Shown here: in pieces, positions 32,290 through 41,280 of the stretch
How positions within the stretch are numbered: the first letter of the stretch is position 1
How the letters are laid out: each line of letters starts with the position of its first letter
Assembly: GCA_016720635.1 (NCBI GenBank)
Contig: JADKKF010000009.1
Span: 131,108 to 195,107 of the forward strand
Direction: 5' to 3'
Origin: Saprospiraceae bacterium
GTDB taxonomy: Bacteria; Bacteroidota; Bacteroidia; Chitinophagales; Saprospiraceae
Length of the DNA stretch: 64,000 bases
Translations under genes and position numbers: made by a program
Notes under the pieces: generated by a model
The model's input: the letters and a program-made list of their open reading frames with translations, nothing else
What the model was told of the DNA's origin: nothing
The model's database searches: none

Positions 32290-32544
32290 TTATTTGAATA
32301 CAGTGAAGGTTTTAAGCAATCCCTTAAGTGAATCGTTAGGCAAAGGGAAATTGACTGTTGGAAAATTGGTAGCTGAAATGAAAAGGTTTTCAAAACCATA
32401 AACTACTCCAACTCTTGGAGTTTTGGCTGTTTTATAGAACTGATAATCACATTTGTAATTGTAGCTCTGGCACAAGTCATTGGTATTAAGGGATGTAATT
32501 CCCTGATAAATTTGTGAATATGTACCGGTGGGGAAGGATTTGGG
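32290..32544 (-). pseudogene. Frame-displaced C-terminus of the large exported protein
   Basis: In the -1 frame relative to the end of the 32403-35636 gene, the sequence continues as a sensible protein: GTYSQIYQGITSLNTNDLCQ, YKCDYQFYKTAKTPRVGVVY, FENLFISATNFPTVNFPLPN, ending LLKTFTVFK. The in-frame tail (VHIHKFIRELHPLIPMTC...) looks like non-native sequence. The switch point lies between a CCCAAAT heptamer (plus-strand 32538-32544) and a CCCC run (32530-32533). It is either a one-base deletion or a -1 frameshift. With this tail the gene would end 12 bases before the next operon gene, a natural spacing. Confidence 0.6.
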
Positions 32545-35500
32545 CAAGGACCTACTGAGGGGCAAGAACCGTTGTAATACTTAACATCCTCAAAATTGGA
32601 CAATAAAAAAAGCTGCCCTACTGCCCCATGTTTTAATGTATTTCTCACTCTATTGAGGTCGCGCCATCTTGGTTTTAGATAATTGGGAATGTCGTAATGG
32701 TGATCTATGTCAAGATCTTCTTCATCATAAAATTCATACCCACCGTTTTCCCAAACTGCATAAGTATCAGCTAATTCATCTTCATTCCCATCCGCATAGG
32801 CTAGAGCTCTTCCTAAGTTTTCTATTTCATTCCAATGGAAATCGTGAAAACTGTATGCTATGGGGTCAATTTTCATTTTTAGTTTTTCGAAATATATTTT
32901 GGTCAAATCACTTACCGTAAACTGTGTAGTAGAAGGTAGTGGAGGAGCTGAGTTTGCAGAATTATTAGGAAACTGCCCAACTTGAGCCATAATACTGCTC
33001 ACCTGATAAACGCTCGAGATCTCATTTGGAGTCAAAAGATTGGTATTTTTAAAAGCCTGTAAAGGGCTTTGAATGAATTTTTTATCGAAAACTTCATCGA
33101 CAACAAGTTTTTGATAGGAATTAATTATACCCTGATTGACTTCTAAGCTATTCCAAACTACCTTAAGTCCATTCCAATTCGTGTGATAAAAATTCCAAAC
33201 CTTGTCGTGGTATTGATTCAATCCAATATAATTATCTGGCCAGACATAAAATGCCGGCATCAAATAGGGTACACTAAAAATAGCTGCATCTCCGACATGA
33301 CCAGCCACGTCTATTTTATCTAAACCTTCCTTGATATTGAACTTTTGGTCAATACCTGAAGTACCATAGGCATTTACACATACAGCTCCTCCTGCTTTGG
33401 ATATAGTGTTTGCTTTTTCCTCGGAGGTCTTATAATAACTGGTATGAACCATAAAATCGTACAATACCGTCTCAAGAGGTCTAGCAGTTACGCTTGCCAA
33501 ATTTTTCTTCCATTTCAATTCGTTGGAATTTTTAAGGTAATTGAATTTACTTGAAGCAGTCATATTATTGAAATCTGCATCAACCGTAGAACTTGTATCC
33601 ACTACCAGATCAAAACTCGTTGAATTCATAATGGATTGCCGATTGCTTTGCATCATGAGCCTTGTACTATCGGATCTATCCATATGAACTATTTGTACAG
33701 AAGCCACAGGGGATAAATCGGGGGTTTTCCTGACCAATCTAAATCTTAAATATGCTGAGGTTGGTAAATCAGGTGGCAGATCAAACTCGATATTGATATT
33801 GTTGGTAATGGATGTAGGGGAATATACTTTTTTTATAAATTTTTTATTGTGATCATAAATGTCGATTCTCATTTTAATGGAGGAGACTCCGATATTTCCA
33901 AAGCAATTATTAGACATGAATGCTGGGTTAGAAACCCTCAAAAATCCCTTGTTGGTTTCCTTGACCAAAAAGAAACGCTGATTAGGATATGGGTAGCTCA
34001 AAGCGACCTCATTTTCCAATTTTATGTCTTCACATCCGCTGGTATAAAAAGTTCGCACCTCTGACTGAGTTGCAGCGGGTACTATTTGAAACAGACCATT
34101 ATTTCTCCTCATATAGCCTTTGGCCGTAACGGATACATTGTACTCTGAATTGATTCGCAAGCCATCGAAACCATCGGTATGTTTGTTCTCGATGATAGCA
34201 GCCGTATGACCATTGATATACATATTGGATGCATTAACTGTTCCATTGGTGGTATTCATTGTTGATCCTGTATGGATAAAGGCAGGCTTGCCTTTTGGTT
34301 TTATTTTTATATCAGACAAGACAACCCTCACTTGAACTGGAATTGAAACTGGATATGATGAGTGATCCCCAGCCTCTAATAACTCAAGATAATAAGATTT
34401 TGAAATGTCATAATTGGTAGTAACTTTGATATTAGATGCTATGGAAACCTTGTCATCCTCTGATGCGGATTCGGGTACGATTTTATCAATCAAAGGCAAT
34501 CCAGCAAAAGGATTGATCGGTGGAGGGCAAGCTTGGGGCTTATCTTCAGGCTCATATTTAGCATGGAAGTTCATGGTCCCCGAGATCAATCCATCCAAAA
34601 TACTGAAACTTGCTCTAATCCACCCTTCCATAAATGTAGGATTAGGGCCTCCATACTTCATGCCCGCATCAAAAGAAATGCTTCCGGCCTCGAACTTTCC
34701 TTGAACAAACCAAAGATCTAGAACTAAACCAAAAGATGCGGATCCACCCACGTTGATGGCTCCGAGTGCGTAAAATTTATTGACGCCAATGTCACCAACT
34801 GAGCATTCTTTGGTAATATCAATAAAAGCCAAATCAAATGAGGCATGAGCTTCTAAGTTTAAATAAAATACCAAAAACTTTAGATTAGATTTAGCCTCAA
34901 AGGCCGCCCCCATCATCACACCGGAGACTTCTCCTGGGGGACCATCACTAATCTGGGCTAATACTTCCTGTAATCTTTCGGGAATACTTCCAGCGTCATT
35001 GCCGACGTAAAAATAAGCTGATAGGTCAATCGTGGCTATTGTTGCATTCAATCTAAGGAAAGTACCTAAATTAGGATCAGTGGACTTACTGAATTCTCCA
35101 ATCTTAAAATGCCAAGCATCTGGACTTATCAATATCGACATCGTGGCTTGACCAGTAACTAGTCCTTCATTGAAGTTTATACTTACAGTAGCGTCTGCAC
35201 TGAATGTTCTATCCGGAAAAACGTATTCAATTGTAGCTTCAAACTTGGCGGGTGCTTCGTCTAATGCGGCAGGATCGGTGGCAAACATAACGCCTTTCAC
35301 ATTTATTCCTAGATTATATAACGCTCCGTTTGCTATGGTCACATAAATTTTACCCAGTGCGTTGAGGACTTTTCCATCGGTACTGGACATCATGACCTCG
35401 ATTTTAAAATAAGCTGAATGTTGGGATGGTTGAAGTAAATTGTGTAAGGCAATTGTACTGTCCATAGCAGCGATTCCTTCAAGTGTTGGTGTTTTTTGGA

Positions 35501-35636
35501 TCAAATTCCAATAAAAACCTCCGCCTATGCCTGTCCATTTCAGCATGCCCCCAATCACGGGTGAATTGACCCCAAACATGACTCTGGCGTCCAATCCAAA
35601 ATACCTAAAACCCACTTGTTTTTCCAAAAATAACAT
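32403..35636 (-). CDS. Very large exported protein, probable continuation of the preceding ORF
   Basis: 1077 residues without a signal peptide of its own. The first 350 residues are beta-rich with repeated amphipathic strands (GIGGGFYWNL, KFEATIEYVFPD, ADATVSINFNEG, AHASFDLAFIDI, GSASFGLVLDLWF), like a large beta-structure. A Pro-rich boundary (ACPPPINPFAG near 375) precedes Fn3/Ig-like modules and a Cys-containing C-terminal domain. The start overlaps the upstream ORF by 32 bases, and both frames encode a GF dipeptide at the junction (S-G-F-stop versus V-G-F-R-Y), suggesting one long protein split by a +1 shift. No known family can be named. Function unknown; surface structure inferred from context. 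Confidence 0.65.
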   Translation of the reverse strand: MLFLEKQVGFRYFGLDARVMFGVNSPVIGGMLKWTGIGGGFYWNLIQKTPTLEGIAAMDSTIALHNLLQPSQHSAYFKIEVMMSSTDGKVLNALGKIYVTIANGALYNLGINVKGVMFATDPAALDEAPAKFEATIEYVFPDRTFSADATVSINFNEGLVTGQATMSILISPDAWHFKIGEFSKSTDPNLGTFLRLNATIATIDLSAYFYVGNDAGSIPERLQEVLAQISDGPPGEVSGVMMGAAFEAKSNLKFLVFYLNLEAHASFDLAFIDITKECSVGDIGVNKFYALGAINVGGSASFGLVLDLWFVQGKFEAGSISFDAGMKYGGPNPTFMEGWIRASFSILDGLISGTMNFHAKYEPEDKPQACPPPINPFAGLPLIDKIVPESASEDDKVSIASNIKVTTNYDISKSYYLELLEAGDHSSYPVSIPVQVRVVLSDIKIKPKGKPAFIHTGSTMNTTNGTVNASNMYINGHTAAIIENKHTDGFDGLRINSEYNVSVTAKGYMRRNNGLFQIVPAATQSEVRTFYTSGCEDIKLENEVALSYPYPNQRFFLVKETNKGFLRVSNPAFMSNNCFGNIGVSSIKMRIDIYDHNKKFIKKVYSPTSITNNINIEFDLPPDLPTSAYLRFRLVRKTPDLSPVASVQIVHMDRSDSTRLMMQSNRQSIMNSTSFDLVVDTSSTVDADFNNMTASSKFNYLKNSNELKWKKNLASVTARPLETVLYDFMVHTSYYKTSEEKANTISKAGGAVCVNAYGTSGIDQKFNIKEGLDKIDVAGHVGDAAIFSVPYLMPAFYVWPDNYIGLNQYHDKVWNFYHTNWNGLKVVWNSLEVNQGIINSYQKLVVDEVFDKKFIQSPLQAFKNTNLLTPNEISSVYQVSSIMAQVGQFPNNSANSAPPLPSTTQFTVSDLTKIYFEKLKMKIDPIAYSFHDFHWNEIENLGRALAYADGNEDELADTYAVWENGGYEFYDEEDLDIDHHYDIPNYLKPRWRDLNRVRNTLKHGAVGQLFLLSNFEDVKYYNGSCPSVGPCPNPSPPVHIHKFIRELHPLIPMTCARATITNVIISSIKQPKLQELE

Positions 35637-38600
35637 TCATCGAAGCGGACATATTTTGAATAAAGGTAACTTTCAATGACCCAGAGATACCTTCACCCCA
35701 TTGACCTGCATCATCATCTCTCAAAAAAGTAATCTCACCCCTTTCGATGGTCGCAAAGCCCAAATTTCCATCTTCGATGACTACACTATTTATCTGAGGG
35801 GCTTCAATATGGGAGTTGTTAGGATCGTTGGTATCGATAAAACCAGTTATGGAAAATACGACATTAGCAGTGGGTAGCACCTCTATCTCAGCAATTTGGA
35901 GTCCTGCATCAAATTTGAATCCAACTCGGACACCATTACTTTCTGGAACAACTATGGGTGTAATGCCTAGAGAAAGAGGGAAGGAACCCATCGAGCTATC
36001 ATCATCGCTTCCTGCAGCCCCATATCCGTAACCATCTTCGGCTAAGAAGTTGGGACCTCCACCGCCGCCCATGGGTGGGTTATTGCCTTGTTGATTGCCA
36101 TAGACAGTATTGCCAAATATGCCAATCCATAGATTGTCTGTATTGACTACTTCGTCGCCTACGGTGGTAAACAATAAATTTTGGACCTCTATGGCTCGGA
36201 GAGCGATTGTAGGTTTGTCAGAGATCTGAATTTCGATTCCAGCGTGTATATTACCCTCGGCATTGAGCTCTTGGTTGGCATTGGTTGCATTTTGGCCCGG
36301 GCTGCCATAAGTCAGATTGAAATAGGAGTCTTGATATAACACCAAATCTGCTGCCCAAATATCTACGTGGAGATCATTCTTGGGTCTAACATTGAATTGA
36401 TAGTTGGTCATGCCGTTTACCCTTTGGAATGACCCCGAATATCCTAATGTACTATTTGCGTCCAATGGCAAGGACAGTTGCCCTCCCATATAGCCCGATT
36501 TCATGGCATTCTTGAAAAAGCTAAGCTTGACGGTATCTAGCGAAAATTGCCAACCTTCCTTTTTACGATCCCCAAAATTGAAGATATCTTTAATTAATAA
36601 TTTGCAACTAAGGCCGTCGTCAAAAATCATATTTTCTGCGGTGACTACCAAAGGTTGATTATTACCAAAATTCAGTGCTCCTGGCATTTGTATTTCAAAA
36701 GCCTCAAAATAAAAACCCTCCCAAGTAACCAGATTTACAGGAATGGCCTGGTCGGCTGGATCACCGCTACTGAATGGGGTATTGAAGAAAGATTTTGCCA
36801 CATTTCGGCTGGATGATTTATCAAAATATAATTTTTTTGTAGCTGGCAGTTTAAAAACAAAATCTTGCAGACCGTCGATATAAAACGGCTCAAAAGATAA
36901 TTCTGCTATCCAATCAGACCAATCGGTGGCATGGGCTATAAAATCCACAACCATCGGTTGATTGTTCGCCTTCTTCTTGAGGCCTGGTATTTGCTGAAAT
37001 ATATGCAAATTAAACGTATCAAAACCTTTGCTGCTGTATTTAACATATGTACCGATAAGCGCGTTGGGCTGACTGGCTTTTACCGTCGCATTAAGCCCTG
37101 GAATGGCTATATCCTCAGCCAAAAACATTTTGCCACCTGTACAAAATTGAGAACTGTTTACGCATTGATTTGAAACAGAAAATACCAATCTTCCATCGTT
37201 CAACATCTCGGGAATGGGCAAAATCGCCAAGGCATCAAAAACGCTTAATTGGGGATAAATTCGCAAATCTGTGAATGCCATCAAATAGGGAGAACTGGAC
37301 AATTGATAGCCCAAAGGCATTTCGAATCCTATGCTATTTCCATAACTTTGAACACCTTCGATCACCCTCCCTGGATAAGATAGATAGTCTTCCAACTGGT
37401 CAATGCCCGAAGGTGTGGTCGGAAGAATAGAATTGGGACTATTCGAATTGGGTAAAAATGAAGGAGCCTCCGAATTTTTGAGCGCTACAACTTTACCCTT
37501 GAACATCTTGAATTCGCTGTTGACCACAACTGAGTCAAATCTCACTCGCAGCGGTACCAAGTTGCTGTTGGCCAAAGGAAGCTGGACGGTTCCTTCCCCA
37601 CTCGCTAGTCCCGAAGCGCCCACTGTCACTTGACTTATTGCCACGTTAAAACTAGCAGCGGTAAAGCCTTGACTTACTGACAATTGGCTGTTGGCGGTCG
37701 TGTTGGTGCTCGGCATCGCCAGAGTGCAACTACAAGAATTCAGAGGTAAGCTATATGATATTAAGTTAGAGCTATTAAGGCCGCCAAGGATAGAATTGTC
37801 ATTGCCACCTCCACCAGCATTTCCATATTTAAATTTGCAAAAATTGCTGATACCTTGGTTGGTTATATAGGCTTTATTGTTTAGATCTTTTGCTTTGATC
37901 GCATAAATGTACTCCCCTTGTGGCAGAAGGCCATTCATAGAATTGAAAGAAAAACTTGTAGTGGCAAGATTCCTTTGGATGATTGGGTTGCCTTGGCCAA
38001 ATCGGATCGCAGCATTAAGAGCATCCTCAAGCCTTACACCATCTTGTTTTTGAAGGATGTATAAATCATAAACAATGTTGCTTCCTGGCAATCCTATAGT
38101 AGGCGTCCATTGGAAGTTGGGCCCATAAAGTTGGGAATAATTGACATTCGAGGCACAGGCTGGCAAAATGGTTTGAGGAGGCCTCGAGTATCTTATATTA
38201 AACTGACGACACACAGTCTGGGATAAGACTTCGTCCGTGGTATTATCCAAGGCTTTGATACACAAAGTATATGTTCCCTCTGGCAGAAGACCAAGCCTCA
38301 GGAGTTGATCTTTGTCATACTGACCCAAGTTTAAATCATAATCCCCTTCTTCAAAGACGCTAGATCCGCCCAAAAGACCACGCACCTGGATCGTCCTATT
38401 CCCAGGCACTATTGCTGGATTCCCAACTGTAAAACCTGGCTTCGTGGTAATGGAAATGCCATTGGTAGAAGTCAAAGTGAGATGAAACTTGATAGATTCA
38501 TTCAATGGGGTAGAATTGGTTACCGACATGAAGGTATTCCCTTGCATGCTGAGATAATCGTTCAGGAACGGAGAATATGGTGGATTGATATTCAAATTTA

Positions 38601-38679
38601 TCTGAAGTGGTTGGCTGAATCCACTCATCAGCACCAAAAACCAAGCGAAAAGCGAAAGGAGGGATTTAATTTTTTTCAT
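35605..38679 (-). CDS. Very large secreted protein with N-terminal Fn3-like (TANFOR-type?) domains
   Basis: 1024 residues from ATG 38679, where MKKIKSLLSLFAWFLVLMSG begins a signal peptide; a 29-codon upstream extension would overlap the previous gene more deeply. NLNINPPYSPFLNDYLSMQG and LLPEGTYTLCIKALDN, QTVCRQFNIRYSRPPQ and PNFQWTPTIGLPGS are the strand motifs of paired N-terminal modules typical of large Bacteroidota surface proteins sometimes annotated TANFOR domain proteins (name recalled, not checked). The rest is beta-rich. It overlaps the stop of the outer-membrane barrel gene by 14 bases, indicating translational coupling. The stop sits in a TTTTAG context; see the frameshift finding. 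Confidence 0.65.
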   Translation of the reverse strand: MKKIKSLLSLFAWFLVLMSGFSQPLQINLNINPPYSPFLNDYLSMQGNTFMSVTNSTPLNESIKFHLTLTSTNGISITTKPGFTVGNPAIVPGNRTIQVRGLLGGSSVFEEGDYDLNLGQYDKDQLLRLGLLPEGTYTLCIKALDNTTDEVLSQTVCRQFNIRYSRPPQTILPACASNVNYSQLYGPNFQWTPTIGLPGSNIVYDLYILQKQDGVRLEDALNAAIRFGQGNPIIQRNLATTSFSFNSMNGLLPQGEYIYAIKAKDLNNKAYITNQGISNFCKFKYGNAGGGGNDNSILGGLNSSNLISYSLPLNSCSCTLAMPSTNTTANSQLSVSQGFTAASFNVAISQVTVGASGLASGEGTVQLPLANSNLVPLRVRFDSVVVNSEFKMFKGKVVALKNSEAPSFLPNSNSPNSILPTTPSGIDQLEDYLSYPGRVIEGVQSYGNSIGFEMPLGYQLSSSPYLMAFTDLRIYPQLSVFDALAILPIPEMLNDGRLVFSVSNQCVNSSQFCTGGKMFLAEDIAIPGLNATVKASQPNALIGTYVKYSSKGFDTFNLHIFQQIPGLKKKANNQPMVVDFIAHATDWSDWIAELSFEPFYIDGLQDFVFKLPATKKLYFDKSSSRNVAKSFFNTPFSSGDPADQAIPVNLVTWEGFYFEAFEIQMPGALNFGNNQPLVVTAENMIFDDGLSCKLLIKDIFNFGDRKKEGWQFSLDTVKLSFFKNAMKSGYMGGQLSLPLDANSTLGYSGSFQRVNGMTNYQFNVRPKNDLHVDIWAADLVLYQDSYFNLTYGSPGQNATNANQELNAEGNIHAGIEIQISDKPTIALRAIEVQNLLFTTVGDEVVNTDNLWIGIFGNTVYGNQQGNNPPMGGGGGPNFLAEDGYGYGAAGSDDDSSMGSFPLSLGITPIVVPESNGVRVGFKFDAGLQIAEIEVLPTANVVFSITGFIDTNDPNNSHIEAPQINSVVIEDGNLGFATIERGEITFLRDDDAGQWGEGISGSLKVTFIQNMSASMNVIFGKTSGF

Positions 38680-40405
38680 TTTTCTTGTTTTTCTTTCCTT
38701 TGTAATTGAGATTATAATTGACAGAGAGTAGAAACTCTCCGAAGTTGATCTTTGTGTCGGTGCCATCGTAGGATGGGGCTCCTACCGTGTAGGAGACCAT
38801 GAGGTTAGCACTCATTTGTTGCATTTTATCTACCTTAAAATTTGCTAAGCTATTTCCAGCTAACGTGAATCCTTGGAAAGACCCATTAAAATTGTTCAGG
38901 CTAAAATTCAGATTGGACTGATTGGACAACTTGCCTTTTTGTGGTGCATAGCCATGAGTTACACCTGCGGTTATCATCTTTTGTTGGTTGGTTTCATCGA
39001 ATTTATTTTGGTTGAATCCAAATGTTCCACCAAAGCTTTGATCGCCTATTTGTCGAGAGTAGGAAACCACGATTTGGCTAGAATTATTCTTTTGAGGCAA
39101 TGAGGACAGGCCCGCTATGATTTTTGTATTTTGTTGTGAAAAATTTAAATTGACCATGTTCTTTTTTGCTTTGTCGAGACCAATTGTAGCAAAAAATGAT
39201 AAATTTCTGCTGGTAGAAGCCAATCCGAAGGAATCAATCAGACCCGTTCTGACGGCTATTTGCTTGGTGCCAAAATTTCCAAAATTCAAACCAAATGAAA
39301 TGCTTGGTAAAGGAGTGCTATTTATATCAAAACTATAAATTAGGCGTTTATCCTCAACCAACATCGTCTTGGACAGATTATTTCTTTGGGTTCCGCCATT
39401 GCCACTGAGATTCAATTTTCCTTGCAATAAACTAACCCTCAAATTGGCTAAATATTCTTCGATATCTGTGGCCATATAAAAAGTACCCAATGATTTGTAT
39501 TCGGGATCGATTTTCTTGTAAGTTGCACCGATATCCCAATTGGGATAAGCCAATAGAAATCCACCATTCATGGCAAAATTTAGTTGGGAGCTGTTTTTGA
39601 GTGGCATGATCTTAGAAAAAAACTTATCTATTGCATTGGTTTGTGATGGGGATAAGCTGTCAAACTCTAGATTTTCACTTAGATTGTTTCTATTGTAAAC
39701 ACTGGCGGCAACTTCGCCTTTGACCGTTAGATTTTGGAAAATTTTTACTTGTCCAGCAAAATCTACCACCGCATTTTCTGCGGGTGCCGTAGTGGTATTT
39801 GGATTGTAATATGCTAAAGAATTTTCATCATCTTTCGCTTTGAGATAATTGATGTCAAAAAAATTGTTAGAATTTCCAAATCCAACTTTGGCAGCATATC
39901 CCTTTCGGGTGAATGCCGATGGCCTGTTTTCATAACTTTCAGACAATGAATCAATGAAGATGGATTTATTAAAGCGACCCATGACAAAAGCGAATCGCAA
40001 TCCTTTGGGGCTCAATTCAAGTCCCGCCCCTTCGATATTTTGCCCTGTCAAGCAATATTCGGACAAGCTTAGATTTGTATTTCCTAAGTGTAATTTTGCC
40101 CATTTGTAATATGGGGAAAGAGAAAATCTTTGAAATTTTCCTTCTACATCAAAACTATTTTTTGTGATGACGAGCGAAAAGGGAAGATAAAATCCATAGA
40201 TTCCAACTACTGGTTGGAGGTGATAAGTAAAGAAAAATGGATTCTGTCGCTGATCGGTTTTACCAAGGTTTTTGTAAAACTGTGTGCTGAGAGAAGTTCG
40301 GAAGCCCCATTCAAAATTGTTCTTAGGATTCAGATTTTCTAAATCTTGGGCTTTAAGTCCTGAGACGAAAATCCACAAACAAATTATTACTATGCGATGC
40401 TTCAT
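38666..40405 (-). CDS. Outer-membrane beta-barrel-like protein
   Basis: 579 residues from ATG 40405 (MKHRIVIICLWIFVSGLKAQ signal peptide); four codons upstream is another ATG. The body alternates amphipathic strands ending in aromatic residues (FRTSLSTQFYKNLG, YKWAKLHLGNTNLSL, ISFGLNFGNFG, QIVVSYSRQIGDQSFGGTFG, FGEFLLSVNYNLNYKG), as in a large outer-membrane barrel. The very basic tail KGKKNKKNEKN is unusual. It is the first gene of a four-gene leftward operon with two giant exported proteins and an Fn3 protein, so it could be their outer-membrane anchor or export channel (inference). Confidence 0.7.
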   Translation of the reverse strand: MKHRIVIICLWIFVSGLKAQDLENLNPKNNFEWGFRTSLSTQFYKNLGKTDQRQNPFFFTYHLQPVVGIYGFYLPFSLVITKNSFDVEGKFQRFSLSPYYKWAKLHLGNTNLSLSEYCLTGQNIEGAGLELSPKGLRFAFVMGRFNKSIFIDSLSESYENRPSAFTRKGYAAKVGFGNSNNFFDINYLKAKDDENSLAYYNPNTTTAPAENAVVDFAGQVKIFQNLTVKGEVAASVYNRNNLSENLEFDSLSPSQTNAIDKFFSKIMPLKNSSQLNFAMNGGFLLAYPNWDIGATYKKIDPEYKSLGTFYMATDIEEYLANLRVSLLQGKLNLSGNGGTQRNNLSKTMLVEDKRLIYSFDINSTPLPSISFGLNFGNFGTKQIAVRTGLIDSFGLASTSRNLSFFATIGLDKAKKNMVNLNFSQQNTKIIAGLSSLPQKNNSSQIVVSYSRQIGDQSFGGTFGFNQNKFDETNQQKMITAGVTHGYAPQKGKLSNQSNLNFSLNNFNGSFQGFTLAGNSLANFKVDKMQQMSANLMVSYTVGAPSYDGTDTKINFGEFLLSVNYNLNYKGKKNKKNEKN

Positions 40406-40445
40406 ATTTCGGGGCATTAATTAGCCAACTTTTTAATATTACTTT

Positions 40446-40453
40446 CAAAAGTA
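40446..40453 (-). promoter_or_regulatory. -7 box of the surface-protein operon
   Basis: Minus-strand TACTTTTG fits TAnnTTTG, 41 bases before ATG 40405. Confidence 0.4.
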
Positions 40454-40527
40454 TTCCTAAATATGTAAGCGATTTATTCAAAACCACAATCGGTGAAAAT
40501 GAACCAACAAATGGGTGTAAAAATTAA

Positions 40528-41277
40528 TCAAATAACGGTGATAAGTTCCAAAAACTGATGCTTTTTTAAACGCGAAACGGGGATTTCTTCTCCTTCTGTA
40601 AGCTTGACAAAACCGCCATCTCCCTTTATATATTTTACTACATAATCCAAATTAATGAGGAAAGAATTATGGATCCTGAAAAATCCACAGGGAGACAAAA
40701 CATCGTCCAAGTCCTTGAGATTTTTTGATAATAAAAGGCGCTTATTTCCTTTCATATAGACGTAGGTATAACTCTTGTCAGACTGACAATAAATGATATT
40801 ATCGATCTCAACGAATTCTAGAGATTCAAGCGTCGCCAGGGCTATTTTTTTTGGCTTGTGGTGCGGTTCTTTACCAAATCGCAGCATCATATCTATTTGT
40901 TCTTGACCCAAACCATAATTTTGTCCAGGTACCAGCTTATCGACTGCAGCCATCAAATCATCGGCACCAATCGGCTTCAACAAATAATCAACGGCACTGA
41001 ACTTAAATGCCTCCAAAGCATACTGATTGTAGGCCGTTGTAAAAATGATTTTTGCTGGGGTCGGTCCTAGTTTTTTTAATAAATCAAAACCCGACAAATT
41101 GGGCATTTCGATGTCTGTAAATATCAAATCGACCCTTGTTTCCTTCAGAAACAAAAGGGCATCCAATGGGTCGCTGAACATCCCAATCAAATCAATCTGC
41201 GGACAATGCCTCGCGATCAAATGTTGTAATACATCGATACAATGTTTCTCATCATCAATAATAATAGCCCGAATCAT
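40528..41277 (-). CDS. LytTR-type response regulator
   Basis: 249 residues. Receiver domain 1-120 with the acidic pocket Asp8-Asp9, phospho-acceptor Asp55 in LIFTDIEMPN, and the KP switch in VDYLLKPIGADD. The LytTR DNA-binding domain (about 145-245) has FVEIDNIIYCQSDKSYTYVY, LSKNLKDLDDVL and FFRIHNSFLINLDYV. It follows the sensor kinase gene with three bases between them and is its partner. Target promoters cannot be told, though the adjacent surface-protein operon is a candidate. Confidence 0.92.
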   Translation of the reverse strand: MIRAIIIDDEKHCIDVLQHLIARHCPQIDLIGMFSDPLDALLFLKETRVDLIFTDIEMPNLSGFDLLKKLGPTPAKIIFTTAYNQYALEAFKFSAVDYLLKPIGADDLMAAVDKLVPGQNYGLGQEQIDMMLRFGKEPHHKPKKIALATLESLEFVEIDNIIYCQSDKSYTYVYMKGNKRLLLSKNLKDLDDVLSPCGFFRIHNSFLINLDYVVKYIKGDGGFVKLTEGEEIPVSRLKKHQFLELITVI

Positions 41278-41280
41278 ATT

